A stretch of DNA of 64,000 bases, from assembly GCF_008704425.1 (NCBI RefSeq), contig NZ_CP023696.1, positions 1,722,501 through 1,786,500 of the forward strand. Direction: 5' to 3'. Positions 27,085 to 36,503 of the stretch are shown here, in pieces. Both the position numbers and the translations under genes were made by a program. Each line of letters opens with the position of its first letter. Within the stretch, counting starts at the first letter, position 1. This stretch comes from Streptomyces fradiae ATCC 10745 = DSM 40063. Lineage in GTDB: Bacteria; Actinomycetota; Actinomycetes; Streptomycetales; Streptomycetaceae. Under the pieces are notes generated by a model, which saw only the letters and a list, made by a program, of their open reading frames with translations, was not told the DNA's origin and ran no database searches.

Positions 27085-28866
27085 ATGCGTGCTTCCCGTA
27101 CGCCGTCGTCCCCGTCCACCCCCTCGACCCCGTCGGCTCCGACGGCCCCGTCCGCCCCGCCCCTGGACCGCGCCCCCGCCCCGGCGGCGACCCGCCGTGC
27201 CCTCCTCGGGGTCGGGCTGGCCGCCGCCGGTACGGCCGCCCTCTCCGCCTGCACCGGCTCCGGCGGCTCGGCCCACGGCGGCCACGGCGGCCCCCACGGC
27301 CCGTCCGCCTCCGGGGCGCCCGCCCCGCAGGGGTTCGTCGCCCCGGACGGTCCGGAGGTCGCCGCCGCGGAGGCGGCGCGCGGCAAGGGCCCCGTCCGCG
27401 CCGTCCGCCTCACCGCCACGGCCGCCGCCCTCGACCTGGGCGCGGGCCGCACGGTGCGGAGCTGGGCGTACGGCGGCGAGCTGCCCGGCAAGGAGGTGCG
27501 GGTCACGGCGGGCGACACGCTGGCGCTCACCCTCGCCAACCACCTGCCGCAGGCCACGAGCCTGCACTGGCACGGTCTGGCCCTGCGCAACGACATGGAC
27601 GGGGTCCCCGGCCTGACGCAGCGGGACATCGCGCCCGGCACGGAGTTCACGTACCGGTTCGCCGTGCCGCACCCGGGCACGTACTGGTTCCACCCGCACT
27701 CGGGCACCCAGCAGGACCGGGGCCTGTACGCGCCGCTGATCGTGGAGGACCCGAAGGAGCCGCTGGCGTACGACGCGGAGTGGGTGGTCGTGCTGGACGA
27801 CTGGCTGGACGGCGTGGACGGCTCCACCCCGGACGCCGTGCTGGCGGAGCTGAGCCGGGGCATGGGCGGCGGCCACGCGGGGCACTCCGGGGGCCACGGC
27901 GGCGGCCACGAGGGCCACGCGGCGGGCGGCGGCGACAGCGGCGACGGCACAGCCGGTACGGGGGGCGCGGGCGGCCACGCGGGGCACGGGCCCGCCGCCT
28001 CCCCGGCCTCGCCGGCCCCGGCGGGGTCCGGCGGTCCGTCCCGGATGATGATGGGCGCCACCAGCGACCTGCTCGGCGGGGACGCCGGGGACGTCGCCTA
28101 CCCGTACTACCTGGTCAACGGGCGTACGGCGGAGGCGCCCGCCGAGTTCCGCGCCAAGCCGGGCGACCGGGTGCGGCTGCGGATCGTCAACGCGGGCGGC
28201 GACACCGCGTTCCGCGTCGCGCTCGGCGGGCACCGCATGACCGTGACGCACACGGACGGCTTCCCGGTCCGGCCCGTCGAGACCGGGGCCCTGCTGATCG
28301 GCATGGGCGAGCGGTACGACGTGCTGGTCACCGCCGGGGACGGGGTGTTCCCGCTGGTCGCCGCCGCCGAGGGGAAGAAGGCCGCCGCGCTCGCCGTGCT
28401 GCGCACCGGCCGGGGCGCGGCGCCCGCCGCCTCCGTCCGCCCGAAGGAGCTGGCCGGACCGGTGCTCGACGCCGCCCGGCTGAAGGCGGCCGAGCCGGTG
28501 GCGCTGGCCGCCCGGAAGCCGGACCGCACGGTGCGGATCCGGCTGACCGGCGGGATGGCCCGGTACGACTGGGCGTTCGACGGCAGGCCCTACACGCCGG
28601 ACCAGCGGCACCCGGTGAAGGCGGGCGAGCGGGTCCGGCTGGTGTTCACCAACGCGACGGAGATGTGGCACCCGCTGCACCTGCACGGCCACACGTTCGC
28701 CCTGGGCGGGCCCGGCGGACCCCGCAAGGACACGGCGGTGATCCTGCCGGGCGAGACGCTGACGGCGGACTTCGACGCCGACAACCCGGGCCTGTGGATG
28801 CTCCACTGCCACAACGTCTACCACGCGGAGGCGGGCATGATGACCGTCCTCGGCTACCGCCGCTAG
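27085..28866 (+). CDS. Multicopper oxidase (three-domain), Tat-exported lipoprotein-like
   Basis: 593 residues from the ATG at 27085 (a GTG at 27073 is possible). The signal region combines a twin-arginine TRRALLG and a lipobox LSAC (Cys ~57), so the enzyme is probably Tat-exported and lipid-anchored. All four copper signatures are intact: HWHG (~162), HPHSG (~204), HPLHLHGH (~530) and HCHNVYHAEAGM (~573), with Met as the axial T1 ligand. A His/Gly-rich insertion (GGGHAGHSGGHGGGHEGHAA, ~270-310) sits between the first two domains. Such enzymes oxidise Cu(I) or phenolics. With DUF6153, DUF305 and DUF3105 nearby, copper detoxification is the best guess. Confidence 0.92.
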   Translation: MRASRTPSSPSTPSTPSAPTAPSAPPLDRAPAPAATRRALLGVGLAAAGTAALSACTGSGGSAHGGHGGPHGPSASGAPAPQGFVAPDGPEVAAAEAARGKGPVRAVRLTATAAALDLGAGRTVRSWAYGGELPGKEVRVTAGDTLALTLANHLPQATSLHWHGLALRNDMDGVPGLTQRDIAPGTEFTYRFAVPHPGTYWFHPHSGTQQDRGLYAPLIVEDPKEPLAYDAEWVVVLDDWLDGVDGSTPDAVLAELSRGMGGGHAGHSGGHGGGHEGHAAGGGDSGDGTAGTGGAGGHAGHGPAASPASPAPAGSGGPSRMMMGATSDLLGGDAGDVAYPYYLVNGRTAEAPAEFRAKPGDRVRLRIVNAGGDTAFRVALGGHRMTVTHTDGFPVRPVETGALLIGMGERYDVLVTAGDGVFPLVAAAEGKKAAALAVLRTGRGAAPAASVRPKELAGPVLDAARLKAAEPVALAARKPDRTVRIRLTGGMARYDWAFDGRPYTPDQRHPVKAGERVRLVFTNATEMWHPLHLHGHTFALGGPGGPRKDTAVILPGETLTADFDADNPGLWMLHCHNVYHAEAGMMTVLGYRR

Positions 28867-29080
28867 CGCCTCGCGCGGGGCGGCCCGCCCGCCCCGCTCA
28901 GCGCCTGCCGGGCGCCGGCGGGCGGCCCCGCCCGTCGGCGCCCCCGGCCCGGCGGGCCCTCGGGGCCGCCCCGCACCCGCGTGCCGTCCCGCCCCCGCAT
29001 CCGCCCCCGCCCACCCTCTCCGCCCTCCGTTCGCGAGGACGAACGGCCCCCTCCCCACGACATAGCGTCGATCTGACGAT

Positions 29081-29086
29081 TAGACT
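29081..29086 (+). promoter_or_regulatory. -10 box for leaderless nadE mRNA
   Basis: TAGACT ends exactly 6 nt before the GTG start and no Shine-Dalgarno precedes it. The same hexamer at the same spacing occurs before map. No convincing -35 is visible. Confidence 0.6.
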
Positions 29087-29092
29087 GGGCGC

Positions 29093-30862
29093 GTGCCTCG
29101 ACTACGCCTCGCCCTGAACCAGATCGACTCGACCGTCGGCGACCTCGCCGGGAACGCCGAGGCGGTCGTCCGCTGGACCCGGCACGCCGCCGAGCGGGGG
29201 GCGCATCTCGTCGCGTTCCCCGAGATGGCGCTGACCGGCTACCCCGTCGAGGACCTCGCGCTGCGGTCCTCGTTCGTGGAGGCGTCCCGCGCCCGGCTGC
29301 GGGAGCTGGCCGCCCGGCTCGCCGCCGAGGGCTTCGGGGACCTCCCGGTGGTCGTCGGCTACCTGGACCGCTCCGAGCGGGCGCAGCCCCGGTACGGCCA
29401 GCCCGCGGGCGCCCCGCAGAACGCCGCCGCCGTGCTGCACGGCGGCGAGGTCGTGCTGGCCTTCGCCAAGCACCACCTGCCGAACTACGGCGTCTTCGAC
29501 GAGTTCCGCTACTTCGTGCCGGGCGACACGCTGCCGGTGCTGCGGGTCCACGGCGTGGACGTGGCGCTGGCGATCTGCGAGGACCTGTGGCAGGACGGCG
29601 GCCGGGTGCCCGCCGCCCGCAGCGCCGGTGCCGGGCTGCTGCTGTCCGTGAACGCCTCCCCGTACGAGCGGGACAAGGACGACACCCGCCTGGAGCTGGT
29701 GCGCCGCCGTGCCCGCGAGGCCGGCTGCGTGACGGCGTACCTGGCGATGACCGGGGGGCAGGACGAGCTGGTCTTCGACGGCGACTCGATCGTGGTCGAC
29801 GCGAGCGGCGAGGTGATCGCGCGGGCCCCGCAGTTCGCGGAGGGGTGCGTCGTCCTCGACCTCGACCTGCCCGCCGCGTCCGCCGAACCGGCCCGCGGCA
29901 CGGTGGACGACGGGCTGCGGATCGACCGGGTGGTCCTGTCGGAGGAGCCGCTGCCCGCCGGTCCGCCCGAGCTGACCGGCGGGCGGGCGGACCGGCTCGA
30001 CGACGACGAGGAGGTCTACTCGGCCCTGGTGGTGGGGCTGCGGGCGTACGTCGCGAAGAACGGCTTCCGGTCGGTGCTGATCGGCCTGTCGGGCGGGATC
30101 GACTCGGCGCTGGTGGCCGCCGTCGCCTGCGACGCGCTGGGCGCGGCGAACGTGTACGGCGTGTCGATGCCGTCCCGGTACTCGTCGGAGCACTCCCGGA
30201 CCGACGCCGCCGAGCTGGCGCGCCGCACCGGGCTGAACTTCCGCACCGTGTCGATCGAGCCGATGTTCGACGCCTACATGGCGGCGCTGGACCTGAGCGG
30301 GCCGGCGGAGGAGAACCTCCAGGCGCGGCTGCGCGGCACGCTGCTGATGGCGCTCTCCAACCAGGAGGGCCACCTCGTCCTCGCGCCGGGCAACAAGTCC
30401 GAGCTGGCGGTCGGCTACTCGACGCTGTACGGCGACTCGGTCGGCGCGTTCGGGCCCATCAAGGACGTGTACAAGACGGGGGTGTTCCGGCTGGCGCGGT
30501 GGCGCAACCGGGTGGCCGCGGAGCGCGGCGGGACGCCTCCGATCCCGGAGAGCTCCCTCACCAAGCCGCCCAGCGCCGAGCTGCGGCCGGGCCAGGTCGA
30601 CGCGGACGCGCTGCCCGACTACGACGTGCTGGACCGCGTCCTGGAGCTGTACGTGGACCGGGACCAGGGCATGGACGCGATCGTCGCGGCGGGCTTCGAC
30701 GAGGAGCTTGTGGCCCGGACGCTGCGGATGGTGGACGCCGCCGAGTACAAGCGGCGCCAGTACCCGCCGGGGACGAAGATCTCCGCGAAGGGCTTCGGCA
30801 AGGACCGCCGCCTGCCCGTCACCAACCGCTGGAGCGAGACGGCCGCCACCCGCCCGGTGTAG
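29093..30862 (+). CDS. nadE: Glutamine-dependent NAD+ synthase
   Basis: 589 residues. The N-terminal nitrilase-type amidase has the triad Glu in FPEMALTGYP (~43), Lys in FAKHHLPNYG (~125) and Cys in LAICEDLW (~162). It releases ammonia from glutamine. The C-terminal synthetase has the ATP P-loop GLSGGIDSALVAA (~332) and NKSELAVGYSTLYGD. The protein converts deamido-NAD+ to NAD+ in the last step of NAD biosynthesis. It is a monocistronic housekeeping gene; a GTG start and upstream TAGACT indicate a leaderless transcript. Confidence 0.96.
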   Translation: MPRLRLALNQIDSTVGDLAGNAEAVVRWTRHAAERGAHLVAFPEMALTGYPVEDLALRSSFVEASRARLRELAARLAAEGFGDLPVVVGYLDRSERAQPRYGQPAGAPQNAAAVLHGGEVVLAFAKHHLPNYGVFDEFRYFVPGDTLPVLRVHGVDVALAICEDLWQDGGRVPAARSAGAGLLLSVNASPYERDKDDTRLELVRRRAREAGCVTAYLAMTGGQDELVFDGDSIVVDASGEVIARAPQFAEGCVVLDLDLPAASAEPARGTVDDGLRIDRVVLSEEPLPAGPPELTGGRADRLDDDEEVYSALVVGLRAYVAKNGFRSVLIGLSGGIDSALVAAVACDALGAANVYGVSMPSRYSSEHSRTDAAELARRTGLNFRTVSIEPMFDAYMAALDLSGPAEENLQARLRGTLLMALSNQEGHLVLAPGNKSELAVGYSTLYGDSVGAFGPIKDVYKTGVFRLARWRNRVAAERGGTPPIPESSLTKPPSAELRPGQVDADALPDYDVLDRVLELYVDRDQGMDAIVAAGFDEELVARTLRMVDAAEYKRRQYPPGTKISAKGFGKDRRLPVTNRWSETAATRPV

Positions 30863-31005
30863 CGCCGCGGCACGCCCCGTGCAGCGGCGCGGCCCGGCCG
30901 CCGAGGCGGGGCGGCCCCCGGCCGCCGAGGCGGTGGCGGCGGCGCCGCCCGTGCGGGAGCCACCCGCCACCCGGGGGGGGCAGCCCCGCCCCCGTACCCG
31001 CCGGG

Positions 31006-32031
31006 TCAGAACGTCACGCGGGCGGCGATCGGCAGGTGGTCGCTGCCGGTGCGCGGCAGCGACCAGGACGCGGCCGGCTCGACGCCCCGCACCAGGATCT
31101 GGTCGATGCGGGCCATGGGGAAGGAGGCCGGCCAGCTGAAGCCCATGCCGTCGCCCGCCGCGCCCTGCGTGGAGCGCATCTGGGAGGTGACGGCGTTCAG
31201 GGAGCGGTCGTTCATGGTGCCGTTGAGGTCGCCGAGGAGGATCACCCGGCGGTTCGGCTCGGCGGCGATGGCCTCGCCCAGCCGGTCGGCGCTGCGGTCC
31301 CGCTGGTTGGCGGTGAAGCCGGCCCTGAGCTTGACCCGCACGGACGGCAGGTGCGCCACGTACACGGCGACGGGGCCCTGCGGCGCGGACACCGTGGCCC
31401 GCATGGCGCGGGTCCAGCCGAGCCGGATGTCCACGGGGCCGCTGTCCCCGACCGGGTACCGGCTCCACAGGCCGACCGTCCCGCGCACCGAGTGGTACGG
31501 GTAGGCGGCGGCCAGCGCCTTCTCGTACACCGGGACCATCCCGGGCTTCAGCTCGACCAGCGCCACCACGTCCGCCCCGGACGCCGCGACGGCCGACGCG
31601 GTGCCCTGCGGGTCCGGGTTGTCGGCGTTCACGTTGTGCGAGACGACCATCAGGTCGCCGCCGGGGCCGTTCTTGTCGGTGACGAGGCCGCCGAAGCTGC
31701 CCACCCAGACGAGGGCCGGGACGAGGACGGCGATCAGCGCGGTCGCCGAGCGGCGCAGCAGCGCCAGGACCGCGAGCACCGGCACGAACAGGCCGAACCA
31801 GGGCAGGAACGTCTCGATGAGGCTGCCCAGGTTGCCGACGTCGTTGGGGACGTGGCGGTGCAGGACCATCAGCAGTGCCAGCAGGATCGCGCACACGGAG
31901 AGCACGGCGCCGCGCCGCCAGACACCGGGGTCGCGCAGCCGGCGGACGGCCGCCGAACGGAGCCGGGACCCCGTGCGCCGTTCCTCCCCGGCGCCGTTGC
32001 CCGTCCCCGTCATGTCGTCCACCCGCGCCAT
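31006..32031 (-). CDS. Membrane-anchored endonuclease/exonuclease/phosphatase family protein
   Basis: 341 residues; GAGGAAG 6 nt upstream fixes the ATG at 32031. Three membrane segments come first (GAVLSVCAILLALLMVLH, FLPWFGLFVPVLAVLALL, ALIAVLVPALVWVGSFGGL). The extracytoplasmic EEP catalytic domain follows with VVSHNVNADN, VALVELKPG, VILLGDLNGTMND, ARIDQILVRG and GSDHLPIAA. This topology is typical of secreted or anchored phosphodiesterases. Substrate unknown (phospholipid, nucleotide or DNA are possible). Confidence 0.88.
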   Translation of the reverse strand: MARVDDMTGTGNGAGEERRTGSRLRSAAVRRLRDPGVWRRGAVLSVCAILLALLMVLHRHVPNDVGNLGSLIETFLPWFGLFVPVLAVLALLRRSATALIAVLVPALVWVGSFGGLVTDKNGPGGDLMVVSHNVNADNPDPQGTASAVAASGADVVALVELKPGMVPVYEKALAAAYPYHSVRGTVGLWSRYPVGDSGPVDIRLGWTRAMRATVSAPQGPVAVYVAHLPSVRVKLRAGFTANQRDRSADRLGEAIAAEPNRRVILLGDLNGTMNDRSLNAVTSQMRSTQGAAGDGMGFSWPASFPMARIDQILVRGVEPAASWSLPRTGSDHLPIAARVTF

Positions 32032-32209
32032 CGCGTCTTCCTCACCTGCTGCTGGTCGTTCCCGTGCCGGAACCCGACCCTAGGGGATCACCGGAGGGTC
32101 GCGGCACGGCCGTACTGGTGGAGGGACGACGGGTGTCACGGGCGGGGTTCCTGGGGGGTGCGGGCGCCGGGCGGGTTGTGACGAAACGCGCACACTCGCC
32201 CGGGCGTTC

Positions 32210-32251
32210 GGTGCGGCACCCCCCGGGGCCGGTGCGGCACCCTCCGGGGCC
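32210..32251. repeat. Two 21-bp tandem units downstream of the DHA2 MFS gene
   Basis: GGTGCGGCACCCYCCGGGGCC occurs twice in tandem and a third copy starts at 32252. It lies just after the MFS stop codon. Each unit has hairpin potential (CCCCGGGG), so it could act in termination. Confidence 0.6.
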
Positions 32252-32273
32252 GGTGCGGCGGCCGCCCGGCCGT

Positions 32274-33965
32274 TCAGTCCGAGCCGAGCGGCCCCCGGCC
32301 GGCGACGGGCTCGCGCGGGGCGTCCCGCGCCTCCGGTGCCCGGCCGCCCTCCGGCGGGCGGCGCCCCGGCAGGAACGCGGCCACCACGACGGCGCCCGCC
32401 ACCGCCGCCCCGGCCGCGCACAGGACCGTGACGTGCATCGCGGAGAGGAACGCCGACTGCGCCGGGGCGACCAGCGCCTCACCCGCCGGCCCCAGCCGCC
32501 GCGCCGCCGCGAGGGTGGCCTCCACGGACTCGCCCGCCCGCTCCCGCGCGCCCGGCGGCAGGGCGCCCAGGTGCTCCTCGACGCTGCCCCGGTAGACGGC
32601 GGACAGCAGCGAGCCGAGCACCGCCACCCCGAGCGCCCCGCCGATCTGGCGGAACGTGGTGTTCACCGCCGACCCGGAGCCGGCCTTCTCGCGGGGCAGC
32701 GCCTGCATCACGGCGACCGTCACGGGCGGCATGACGTGGGCCATGCCCGCGCCCTGGGCGAACAGCACCAGCTCCACCGCCCACACCGGCGTGCCCGTGT
32801 CGAACGCGGCGAACGCGGCCAGGCACGCCGCGACCGTGAGCAGCCCGGCCGCGCACACCGTGCGCGCCCCGAACCGCCGCACCAGCAGCCGGGAGCGCGG
32901 CGCGAACAGCAGCTGCGTCACGGCGAGCGGCAGGAGCAGCAGGCCCGCCTGGAGCGGGCTGAAGCCGCGTACGGACTGGAGGTAGAAGACGGAGACGAAG
33001 GTGACGCCCATCAGGGCGAAGAACACGAGGGTGATCCCGCCGACCGCCGCCAGGAAGACGGGCTGGCGGAAGTACGCCATGTCGAGCGCCGGATGGGGGG
33101 TGCGCCGCTCGTGGACGACGAACGCGGCCAGCACCAGCAGTCCCCCGGCGGCGGGCAGCAGCGCCGTGGGGTGGGTGAGGTCGGCGAGTTCGCCGCCCCG
33201 GATGATGCCGAAGACGAGCAGGACGAGGCCGAGGATCGACAGGGCCACCCCGACCGGGTCGATCCGCCCCGGCGCGGGGTCGCGGGACTCGGGGACGATC
33301 AGCGCCACGGCGGTCAGCGACACCGCGACGACCGGGACGTTCACCAGGAAGATCGAACCCCACCAGAAGTGCTCCAGGAGCAGCCCGCCGAGCACGGGGC
33401 CGATCGCGATGGCCACGCCGACCGCGCCGACCCACACGCCGATGGCCTTGGGCTGCTCGTCCCGTTCGAAGACGTTCATCAGGATGGCGAGCGTCGCGGG
33501 CATGACGAACGCCGCCCCGAACCCCATCACCGCCCGGTACGCGACGAGCTCGACCGGCGAGTCGGCGAAGGCCGCCAGCGCCGAGGCGGCGCCGAAGACG
33601 ACGGTGCCGAAGACGAGCGTCCTGCGGCGGCCGATCCGGTCGCCGAGGAGCCCCGCCGTGAACAGCAGACCGGCGAAGACCAGGGAGTAGGCGTTGATCG
33701 CCCACTCCAGCTGGCTCTGGGTGGCGCCGATGCCGACGGGCGGCGGGCCGGCGATGGTCTTGACGGCGACGTTCAGGATCGAGTTGTCCAGCACCACGAA
33801 GAGCAGGCTGAGCATCAGCACCGCCAGGATGGCCCAGCGCCGCCGGTGCACCTCCGGCGGCACCTCGCGGACCGGCCCGCCGGGCGCGCCGCCGGACGGC
33901 GGCGCCCCGTCGTCCGGTGCGCCGTCGGGCGCGGGGCGCGGGGCGTGGGGCGGGGGCCGGTCCAT
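32274..33965 (-). CDS. MFS multidrug efflux transporter, DHA2 (14-TM, EmrB/QacA-type)
   Basis: 563 residues. A Pro-rich cytoplasmic leader (~45 residues) precedes 14 predicted membrane segments. The DHA signatures are visible: [13 protein letters not shown] in TM1, [13 protein letters not shown] in the loop 2-3 motif A, and [25 protein letters not shown] (motif C region, TM5-6). It exports drugs or its own metabolites in exchange for protons. TACGGT ends 6 nt before the ATG and no ribosome site is seen, pointing to a leaderless mRNA. It is divergent from panB. Confidence 0.9.
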   Translation of the reverse strand: MDRPPPHAPRPAPDGAPDDGAPPSGGAPGGPVREVPPEVHRRRWAILAVLMLSLLFVVLDNSILNVAVKTIAGPPPVGIGATQSQLEWAINAYSLVFAGLLFTAGLLGDRIGRRRTLVFGTVVFGAASALAAFADSPVELVAYRAVMGFGAAFVMPATLAILMNVFERDEQPKAIGVWVGAVGVAIAIGPVLGGLLLEHFWWGSIFLVNVPVVAVSLTAVALIVPESRDPAPGRIDPVGVALSILGLVLLVFGIIRGGELADLTHPTALLPAAGGLLVLAAFVVHERRTPHPALDMAYFRQPVFLAAVGGITLVFFALMGVTFVSVFYLQSVRGFSPLQAGLLLLPLAVTQLLFAPRSRLLVRRFGARTVCAAGLLTVAACLAAFAAFDTGTPVWAVELVLFAQGAGMAHVMPPVTVAVMQALPREKAGSGSAVNTTFRQIGGALGVAVLGSLLSAVYRGSVEEHLGALPPGARERAGESVEATLAAARRLGPAGEALVAPAQSAFLSAMHVTVLCAAGAAVAGAVVVAAFLPGRRPPEGGRAPEARDAPREPVAGRGPLGSD

Positions 33966-34165
33966 GGGCTCACCGTAGGCCGGAAACCGGAAGGGCGCCG
34001 TCCGCTGTTACTCCTCCCCGGTACTCCCCCTCGGCCCCCTCCCGCGTCTCCCCGGTCTCCGCCCGGCTCCTCCCCCCACTTCCCCCCGCACGGCACGAAG
34101 TGCCACCATGGACGTGGTCCGGGGACGCCGTCAGGGCGCCTCGAGATGACGAAGGAGCCGTTCAC

Positions 34166-35065
34166 ATGACGCTTCAGCCTGCCCCGAAACAGAACGGCGC
34201 CGGCGGCCCCGGCGCGAGCGGGGAGCAGGGCACCACGCATCCGAAGGCGCTGTACGGCGGGAAGGGCACCCGCCGGGTCACCGTCCACGACATCGCCGCC
34301 GCCAAGGAGCGCGGCGAGAAGTGGCCCATGCTCACCGCGTACGACGCGATGACGGCGTCCGTCTTCGACGAGGCCGGCATCCCGGTCCTCCTCGTCGGCG
34401 ACTCCATGGGCAACTGCCACCTCGGCTACGAGACGACCGTGCCCGTCACGATGGACGAGATGGCCCTGCTGTCCGCCGCCGTGGTGCGGGGCACCAGGCG
34501 CGCCCTGGTCGTCGGCGACCTGCCGTTCGGCTCCTACCAGGAGGGCCCCGTGCAGGCCCTGCGGTCGGCGACGCGCCTGGTCAAGGAGGCCGGGGTCGGC
34601 GCGGTGAAGCTGGAGGGCGGCGAGCGCTCGCTGCCGCAGACGCGGATGCTGGTCCAGTCGGGCATCCCGGTCATGTCCCACCTCGGCCTGACCCCGCAGT
34701 CGGTGAACACGATGGGCTACCGGGTGCAGGGCCGCGCCGACGAGGACGCCCACCGGCTGCTGCGGGACGCGAAGGCCGCGCAGGACGCGGGCGCGTTCGC
34801 GGTCGTCCTGGAGCTCGTACCGGCGGAGCTCGCCGCCGAGGTCACCCGCTCCCTGCACATCCCGACCATCGGCATCGGCGCGGGCCCCGACACCGACGCG
34901 CAGGTCCTGGTGTGGACGGACATGGCCGGGCTGACCGGCGGCAAGGTGCCGCGCTTCACCCGGCAGTACGCCGACCTGCGCCGGACCCTCGGCGACGCGG
35001 CGCAGGCGTTCGCCCAGGACGTCGCGGGCGGTGCGTTCCCCGCCGAGGAGCACACCTTCCACTAG
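34166..35065 (+). CDS. panB: 3-methyl-2-oxobutanoate hydroxymethyltransferase
   Basis: 299 residues; GAAGGAG 9 nt upstream of the ATG. After a ~35-residue flexible N-terminus the TIM-barrel enzyme shows WPMLTAYDAMTASVFDEAGI, LLVGDSMGN with Mg2+-binding Asp, VVGDLPFGSYQ, VKLEGGE, PVMSHLGLTPQS and the catalytic LELVP. It makes ketopantoate, the first committed step of pantothenate and CoA synthesis. Other pan genes are not adjacent. It is transcribed divergently from the DHA2 transporter. Confidence 0.96.
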   Translation: MTLQPAPKQNGAGGPGASGEQGTTHPKALYGGKGTRRVTVHDIAAAKERGEKWPMLTAYDAMTASVFDEAGIPVLLVGDSMGNCHLGYETTVPVTMDEMALLSAAVVRGTRRALVVGDLPFGSYQEGPVQALRSATRLVKEAGVGAVKLEGGERSLPQTRMLVQSGIPVMSHLGLTPQSVNTMGYRVQGRADEDAHRLLRDAKAAQDAGAFAVVLELVPAELAAEVTRSLHIPTIGIGAGPDTDAQVLVWTDMAGLTGGKVPRFTRQYADLRRTLGDAAQAFAQDVAGGAFPAEEHTFH

Positions 35066-35241
35066 CGGCCCGGCCGCGCCGACGGCCGTGCCGCCTCGGC
35101 CACCCGCGTGCCGGCCGGCCCTCCCGCCGGCCGGCGCCGAGCGGCCGGTGGCGGACGGCCGAAGGGGCCGGGGCGGACGGCGGTACGGCCGGGGCGGTAC
35201 GGCGGTACGGTCGGGGCCGTCGCCGTGAAGGAGGACCGCCC

Positions 35242-36057
35242 GTGGCCGTCGACGCCTCGCGCCGGATCAGCCCCGTGTTCCTGGGCATCGCCGCCGTCAC
35301 CGGCGCCGCCGGCTGGGCGGTGTGGCGCGGCGGGGCCGGGACCGGCCTCGCCGAGGGCGCGGCCGTCTTCGTCTTCGTCACCGGGGCGTGGGTCGTGTCG
35401 CTGTGCCTGCACGAGTACGCGCACGCCCGTACCGCGCTGCACGTCGGCGACCTGTCGGTGGCCGACAAGGGCTATCTGACGCTGAACCCGCTGCGGTACA
35501 CCCACGCCGTGCTCAGCGTGCTGCTGCCGGTGCTGTTCCTCGTCATGGGGGGCATCGGACTGCCCGGCGGGGCCGTGTTCATCGAGCGGCACCGCATCCG
35601 GGGCCGTCTGCGGCACAGCCTCGTCTCGGCGGCGGGGCCCCTGACGAACGCGCTGTTCGCCCTCGTCTGCACGGCGCCGTTCTGGCTGGGCGCGCTGGAC
35701 GGCGTACCGGCCGGGTTCCGGTTCGCGCTGGCGTTCCTGGCGCTGCTCCAGGTGACGGCGGCCCTGCTGAACTCGCTGCCCGTGCCGGGGCTCGACGGGT
35801 ACGGGGTGCTGGAGCCGTGGCTGTCGGAGCGGGCGCGGCGGCGCGTCGAGCCGTTCGCCCCGTACGGGCTGGTCGCGGTGTTCGTGCTGCTGATGGCGCC
35901 GGAGGTGAACCAGGTCTTCTTCGGCCTGGTCGACGGGGTGCTCGGCGCGCTGGGCGTCGGCGACGCGGAGTCGGCGTGCGGTCGCGACCTCTACCGCTTC
36001 TGGCGGGCGGCCGACCCGGTGTGCGCCTACGCGGCCGGGCTCGGCGTCACTCGCTGA
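35242..36057 (+). CDS. Site-2-protease-like (M50) membrane metalloprotease
   Basis: 271 residues from a GTG with GAAGGAGG 7 nt upstream. Five or six membrane segments. The zinc motif HEYAH (HExxH) lies at ~57-61 in the second segment, and the distal NSLPVPGLDGYG (~177-188) supplies the third ligand (LDG motif). Members of this group cleave within the membrane, often anti-sigma factors. No anti-sigma partner is adjacent. Its stop overlaps the convergent small membrane protein gene by 11 bp. Confidence 0.88.
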   Translation: MAVDASRRISPVFLGIAAVTGAAGWAVWRGGAGTGLAEGAAVFVFVTGAWVVSLCLHEYAHARTALHVGDLSVADKGYLTLNPLRYTHAVLSVLLPVLFLVMGGIGLPGGAVFIERHRIRGRLRHSLVSAAGPLTNALFALVCTAPFWLGALDGVPAGFRFALAFLALLQVTAALLNSLPVPGLDGYGVLEPWLSERARRRVEPFAPYGLVAVFVLLMAPEVNQVFFGLVDGVLGALGVGDAESACGRDLYRFWRAADPVCAYAAGLGVTR

Positions 36058-36220
36058 CCGGGCGCGAGCGGCGCCGGTAGTACAGGCTCATGTTGGAGGA
36101 GACACCGGCGAGCAGCACCCAGACGACGCCGAGCCACCAGGGGCCCCGGACGAAGGAGACCACGGCGGCGGCCGTCGCGAGGAGACAGACGGCGAGCGAG
36201 TAGAGGGCGAGGCGGGGCAT
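36047..36220 (-). CDS. Small two-TM membrane protein
   Basis: 57 residues: MPRLALYSLAVCLLATAAAV and WWLGVVWVLLAGVSSNMSLY form two membrane helices, followed by a basic tail (YRRRSRPVSE). Streptomyces genomes carry many such conserved short proteins of unknown function. It is convergent with, and overlaps by 11 bp, the site-2 protease gene, so the two cannot both be efficiently transcribed through their ends. Confidence 0.65.
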   Translation of the reverse strand: MPRLALYSLAVCLLATAAAVVSFVRGPWWLGVVWVLLAGVSSNMSLYYRRRSRPVSE

Positions 36221-36449
36221 GGGGCTCTGCTCCTGTCGGTGCGGGGGTCGTGCCCGTCCAGTGTCCCCCATGCGCCCCGGTACCCCGCCGGGCGGCCCGC
36301 CCCGGCCGTCCGCCCGGCGCAACCGTCGGCGCGGCGGCCCGGCACCCCCGCGACCCGGCGGACGGTGACGCACGCGCGGGCGGCCCGGTGGCCCGGTGGT
36401 ACGGGCACCGGGCCCGCGGCGGCACGGGGACGGGCCCGGCAGGACGGGG

Positions 36450-36497
36450 GACCCGGCGGTACGGGGACGGGGGACCCGGCGGTACGGGGACGGGCGC
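36450..36497. repeat. Two 24-bp tandem units downstream of npdG
   Basis: GACCCGGCGGTACGGGGACG plus four bases occurs twice in tandem directly after the npdG stop. Related CGGTACGGG units occur to its left. The 36221-36503 gap holds no other feature. Confidence 0.6.
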
Positions 36498-36503
36498 CCC
36501 CGG

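Noticed and set aside
30863-31005. Terminator between nadE and the EEP gene
   Set aside because: Several overlapping GCCGCC/GGCGGC pairings are possible in this 143-bp gap, but none is clearly better than background for such GC content.
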